64,000 nucleotides of DNA from Bactrocera neohumeralis (taxonomy: Eukaryota; Arthropoda; Insecta; Diptera; Tephritidae). Where the stretch lies: positions 2,483,501-2,547,500 of the forward strand of contig NC_065923.1 of the NCBI RefSeq assembly GCF_024586455.1. The letters are read 5' to 3'. This document shows, piece after piece, positions 60,437-64,000 of the stretch (position 1 is its first letter; each line of letters starts with the position of its first letter). Made by a program: the position numbers and the translations under genes. A model generated the notes under the pieces. That model was not told the DNA's origin, made no database searches, and saw nothing but the letters and a program-made list of their open reading frames with translations.

Positions 60437-61390
60437 ACAACTGTGTTCGAAATAATATCAGTGTTTTGTGAATAATAGCATTGGCTTGAAGAGCACCTGC
60501 ATTGGTCAGTCGAAAAATGGCGCAACATATTGTGGTCCGATGAAACAAAAACTGTTTTATTTGGTTCCCGAGGACGCCGACAGCATGTACAAAGCCAGTA
60601 AACGCTTCATTTGATCCTAAATATGTTTCACGGACGGCAAAACATGAAGGTGCCAAAAACAATGTAGGGGGTGCTTCTCTTACTATGGTAGAGGTCCGTT
60701 ATTTTAGATTAAAGAAAACATGGATGCCAAATTGTAAGTTGAAATAATGGAGCCGACTATGCTACCACACGCTGAATGGAAAATTCCTTTGAAATGGGTC
60801 TATCAACAAGACAACGACCCCAAATGTACCAGCAGGTTGGTAAAACATTGGTTTGCTCTAAATGGAGTTGAGGTTATGGGTTGGCCGACTCAGTCACCGG
60901 ACCTTAATCCAATTGAGAATCTTTGGGCAGAGGGCAAAGAAGCTGTAGGGAAAGAGAGTCCGTCAAATATGAAGCAATTATGGAATGCTGTGAAGAAGGC
61001 CATTCCTATTGAGAAATGCAGGCGTTTGGTTGACTCCATGCCTAGGAGATGTGCAGCTGTATTATCCAAAAACAGCCATTCGACGAAATACTAATTGTTT
61101 AAACTTTATTTTATATTATTATAATGAATTAATTGATTTTTGATGCAAAATCCTCAATACTGCTATTATTAATCGCAGCTGAAATTTTAATTTACCAACT
61201 TTTTTATTTATATAAAGAAGAACTTTATCTTATTCTTTAAAGAAATCATATTTCTTTTAAGCTTGCATATGAGCGAATTAAATACAATAAATATAAGCCA
61301 AAATAGAAAAATTATTTAGAGCAATTTTTATTTGTTGTAAATAAAACATTTTAGTTTTGATTTAAATTTCGTCATTTTAGCTCACTGTGT
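60437..61390 (+). mobile_element. Tc1-like element, internally deleted
   Basis: A possible TIR begins ACAACTGTGTTCGAAATAAT at 60437, and about 40 bases later the middle of a transposase begins. A tentative right end, read inverted, is CACACAGTGAGCTAAAATGA near 61370-61392. The two ends are only loosely alike, so the borders are uncertain. The DNA-binding half of the transposase is missing. Confidence 0.55.
60485..61094 (+). pseudogene. Tc1-like transposase (DD34E), catalytic part
   Basis: The first block EHLHWSVEKWRNILWSDETK (first Asp in SDET) and TVLFGSRGRRQHVQS are followed by a stop and frame changes through about 60740. The final 115-codon frame, 60747-61094, is intact. It carries VYQQDNDPKCTSRLV with the second Asp and WPTQSPDLNPIENLW with the Glu, exactly 34 residues apart (DD34E). 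The C-terminus (RRLVDSMPRRCAAVLSKNSH) follows. The domain matches the Tc1 family (HL.W...KWRNILWSDESK, LKWVFQQDNDPKH, QSPDLNPIENLW). The N-terminal helix-turn-helix domain is absent. With no DNA-binding part and a broken middle it is inactive, but its end is well conserved and so probably younger than most mariner remnants here. Confidence 0.8.
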
Positions 61391-64000
61391 GGTCGCAAAG
61401 AAAATGGAGTTTAACAAATAAAAACCAAAATTTCCGCAAAAATAATGAGGAGACAGATTGGATCGAACTGTGCAGGTGTGCAATGATTTGCTCTATGTGT
61501 CTTTATGTGGCAGATAAGACTACGCACGTCAACATGTGTGGCAAACAAGTGAATGTGAGCCAAATTAGCGGTGTACAAGTGGAAGCAAGATAAAAAAACT
61601 AGAAAAGAAATAACAAAAAATATAATGAAGCAGAAATTGGCAATAAGTCCAATAATGTCGCAGGATAATCATTTTTCTTGTGCCACGGGGCAAGTGCATG
61701 TGTTATTTTTAAGCGAAATGACAGCAGAACGTTGAGAGAGCGTTTAAGTAAGTAAGTAAATGTGACATAGACACACATCTGCATAAAAATATATGTATAT
61801 CTTTGTTCGTGGAGGCACATACAAGTATTGTACCCCTCACCTTTCAACCTTAACATTTTCTCAGAGTTTCTATGAGCACACTCGCTTCTAGGTATTTGCG
61901 AAGATGCGAACGCACGTAAAGCACCAGCAGATATTTTTGCAACAAACAACAACATATGCAACTACATATATGTATATGTATAAGTTACGGTTTTTTCTTG
62001 CTTCTGAAAGCTTGACAGCCGCAGTAAATGTGTCGGAAGAATAAACCCTCCCGGTTAGTAAGAAAATTAAGCTGATAATTTAACGTGGAAAAATAAGCTG
62101 AGCTGATGACGATAATGATGAGCATTATGTTTGAGCTGCTGGTTAACAACGTGGCTGAAGTAATGGCCGGCGGGCAACATAATGCAACACATCGCTCAAA
62201 TTCACACACGAAACTTTCCAGTCGGGGTCCACTAAAAGTCATACTCGCCGGCGGCCACGCAGCTACTTAGGTACTTAGGAAAATTTACCGAGGGCCATTA
62301 CACACACACATAAATATACATGAGGCGCACATTTGCGTATGAGGCACGTAGGCAAACAAAAAAGCTCACGACGCACTAATAAACTCACGTCGCGTGCAAA
62401 GCCCAAGTACTTAGGACATGCGCATATGTACATATGTGTGCCACCGGGTCTATGGTAAGTGTAGCTAAATAGTTACTTGTGGCACCGTGCGTGGTTGCAA
62501 CGCATGTGCGGCATGGTCCCATGGGAGAAAGGGCATTTTATGTGCGACAAAATGTGCCCAAATGGAGTGCCTCATTTTGTTGGGCCATTTTTTTCCTTGA
62601 CAATGCATATACCTGCGGTAGAAAGCAAATAAAGTGCTTCGTGCAGTTCATACACATCTTCGTAAATACCGTTAGATCATTTGGGCTCATGTTCATTTGC
62701 TAAAAGATTTAAATGACCCTAAAAAGATTACAAGGGGAATGTGTGAAGGCAAGTTGCTGGCGTAGTAGCCGTAAAAGGCAAGGGCACGGATGATAACTGT
62801 TGGTTTGCTAATCAATTGCAAAATTTGAGCAGAAAATGGTGCAGCCAAGCTGTTTCTTCAATTTCAAATTGAAACAACGAAAATCGATAATTATTTTGAA
62901 AACGAAAGATTTGTATTTTTTAGTCTAAAGTTAATTATTTGTACGTTAGTAGGGTGATATGTCTTTAGCAGAGTTGACACACCTCCACGTCGTTTATTTA
63001 AGCACCAGTTCTGAGAACAAATTTTAGTTTCCATATTAAATATATATATTTCTTCGATAAATGTCGAGTTATTTTTTTTGTGAATGATCACATCAAATGG
63101 GCTAGAATCGCAACAATATGCATAGTAACACATAATATCCACCAAGCTTGTTATGAATTGCACATACATACATATGTAGGTGTAGTAAGTGAGAGCCATA
63201 CCATAGCACATTCTCTTGCCGGTTCATTCTTTTGTTGCCTGCAACCAATAACGGAAGTTTCGTTGAAACTTCTTTCAATGGTTTGCTTAGCGATATTTCC
63301 TTTGCTTTTATAGATAGAACACACGCGCTAATCATTCGAGTGCCAACTAAACACATACACAGAAACAGCAATATACTATTCACACATGTATTTACATAGG
63401 CGCCTTTGTTGCTATGTGTAGCCGGGCTCTTAAACGTTTATACGCAGGTAACGAAGCAGGAAGCAGTTGACAATATCCTTAATGTGACAGTCACTTAGTT
63501 GAGTGGCCTTACAAAATGTGCGGATTAAAGATATTAAGCGAACGCCAAGAAAGTGAAAGAGCAAATATTGTATATGTAAAGAATGGGGGAAAAGAATGGA
63601 AAAGTTTCATAAACTTGCTCACATATACATACAAACATACATATGTAATATATGTACTCAGTTTGCTGGCAGTTCTTGGAGTTCGAATCTTCCTATCTAG
63701 AGGAAAATGCAAAGTTCCACTTGCAAGACTTTTCTCGAAGATTTCTCAGGCTCTTGCTCTTTTAAAGACAGCTGAAGTGCTTGTCACACACACACTGATA
63801 ATTGATTCATTAAGCCTCGCTTTGCGCGTTGCAACACAAGATATTGCATCCTTTTCTCTCGCACACCTCGTCTGCACTGCCACTTTATTGTCTTCGCGTG
63901 ACGTAGCTGCGTTTCAGTTCTTCTTTTTTTTGTTGTTGTGCCTCTTCGACATCCTTTTATAATGCAATGTTGACAACCTCGTTAGTACCCTGACTGTTTA
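61391..64000. other. Non-coding DNA with CATA microsatellites
   Basis: No gene called. The 61.8-62.6 kb part is GC-richer and contains CACATATG-type palindromes. TACATA tracts are near 61960-61980, 63160-63178 and 63620-63645. The 148-codon frame at 63516-63962 has no recognisable domain, and part of it is microsatellite. Confidence 0.35.

Noticed and set aside
63670..63700. GAGTTCGAATCTTC resembling a tRNA B box
   Set aside because: No A box at the right distance and no cloverleaf stems could be formed around it.
63516..63962. 148-codon open frame
   Set aside because: Part of it is TACATA microsatellite (read as TYTYKHTYV) and the rest is hydrophobic low-complexity sequence. No recognised domain or signal, and an overlapping antisense frame exists.
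1..64000. CRISPR arrays, bacterial operons, phage or integrative elements
   Set aside because: No direct-repeat/spacer arrays, no dense same-strand genes and no ribosome-binding sites; the repeats are eukaryotic transposons.

Overview
The window looks like non-coding, transposon-rich DNA from a higher dipteran, most likely a tephritid fruit fly (Bactrocera/Ceratitis group). The reasons are the AT-rich composition, the many TACATA/TATGTA microsatellite palindromes, several lineages of decayed mariner elements, and long interspersed repeats that begin with a stretch containing AAGTAAGGAAGGGC and end in GAGAGTATAAA. The organism assignment is recalled from how such genomes look; no search was run. 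I see no prokaryotic operons, CRISPR arrays, rRNA or tRNA genes. No host protein-coding gene can be called with confidence, so the window is probably an intergenic desert or one or more very large introns.

The interpretable content is almost all mobile DNA. (1) At least ten mariner/Tc1-type remnants from clearly different lineages lie at about 2.6, 6.6, 8.1, 9.9, 17.0, 31.9, 32.5, 44.0, 51.0, 52.4 and 56.5 kb. Most are on the minus strand and most are broken by stops, frameshifts and internal deletions. The best is a full-length 1.3-kb mariner (51003-52307) with terminal inverted repeats and TA duplications; its transposase is frameshifted and its third catalytic Asp is Asn. About 100 bp away is a 468-bp internally deleted element of another lineage with perfect inverted ends. 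A Tc1-like DD34E remnant lies at 60.4-61.1 kb and a DEDLL/VNKQ-type transposase remnant at 11.2 kb. (2) One interspersed superfamily has copies at 12.4, 16.5, 23.6, 28.4, 40.5 and 48.2 kb. It has sub-terminal inverted repeats, an internal GGAC/AGAC microsatellite and a 3' stem-loop, an architecture like DINE-1/HINE (Helentron-derived) elements. A second repeat family starting with a TATACCCT...AGGGTATA palindrome is at 12.0, 15.0, 20.0, 23.1, 53.0, 58.3 and 60.3 kb. (3) Two RNase H remnants of non-LTR retrotransposons lie at 37.8 kb (+) and 56.0 kb (-).

Between the repeats are islands of less AT-rich, apparently single-copy DNA (about 5.1-6.3, 13.7-14.3, 16.0-16.5, 18.2-18.8, 20.8-22.0, 38.7-39.5, 45.2-45.7 and 54.2-54.6 kb) that could be regulatory. 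A speculative plus-strand transcript can be sketched: a promoter/5'-UTR-like region at 21.8-22.4 kb, a possible non-coding exon at 25030-25334 with a good AAAG|GTATGT donor, and a possible first coding exon near 35751 that encodes a signal-peptide-like sequence. Each part is weak alone and needs RNA evidence. Two strong short hairpins (31349-31399 and 38357-38424) are the other unexplained structures. Edges of decayed repeats are approximate because they were found by eye.
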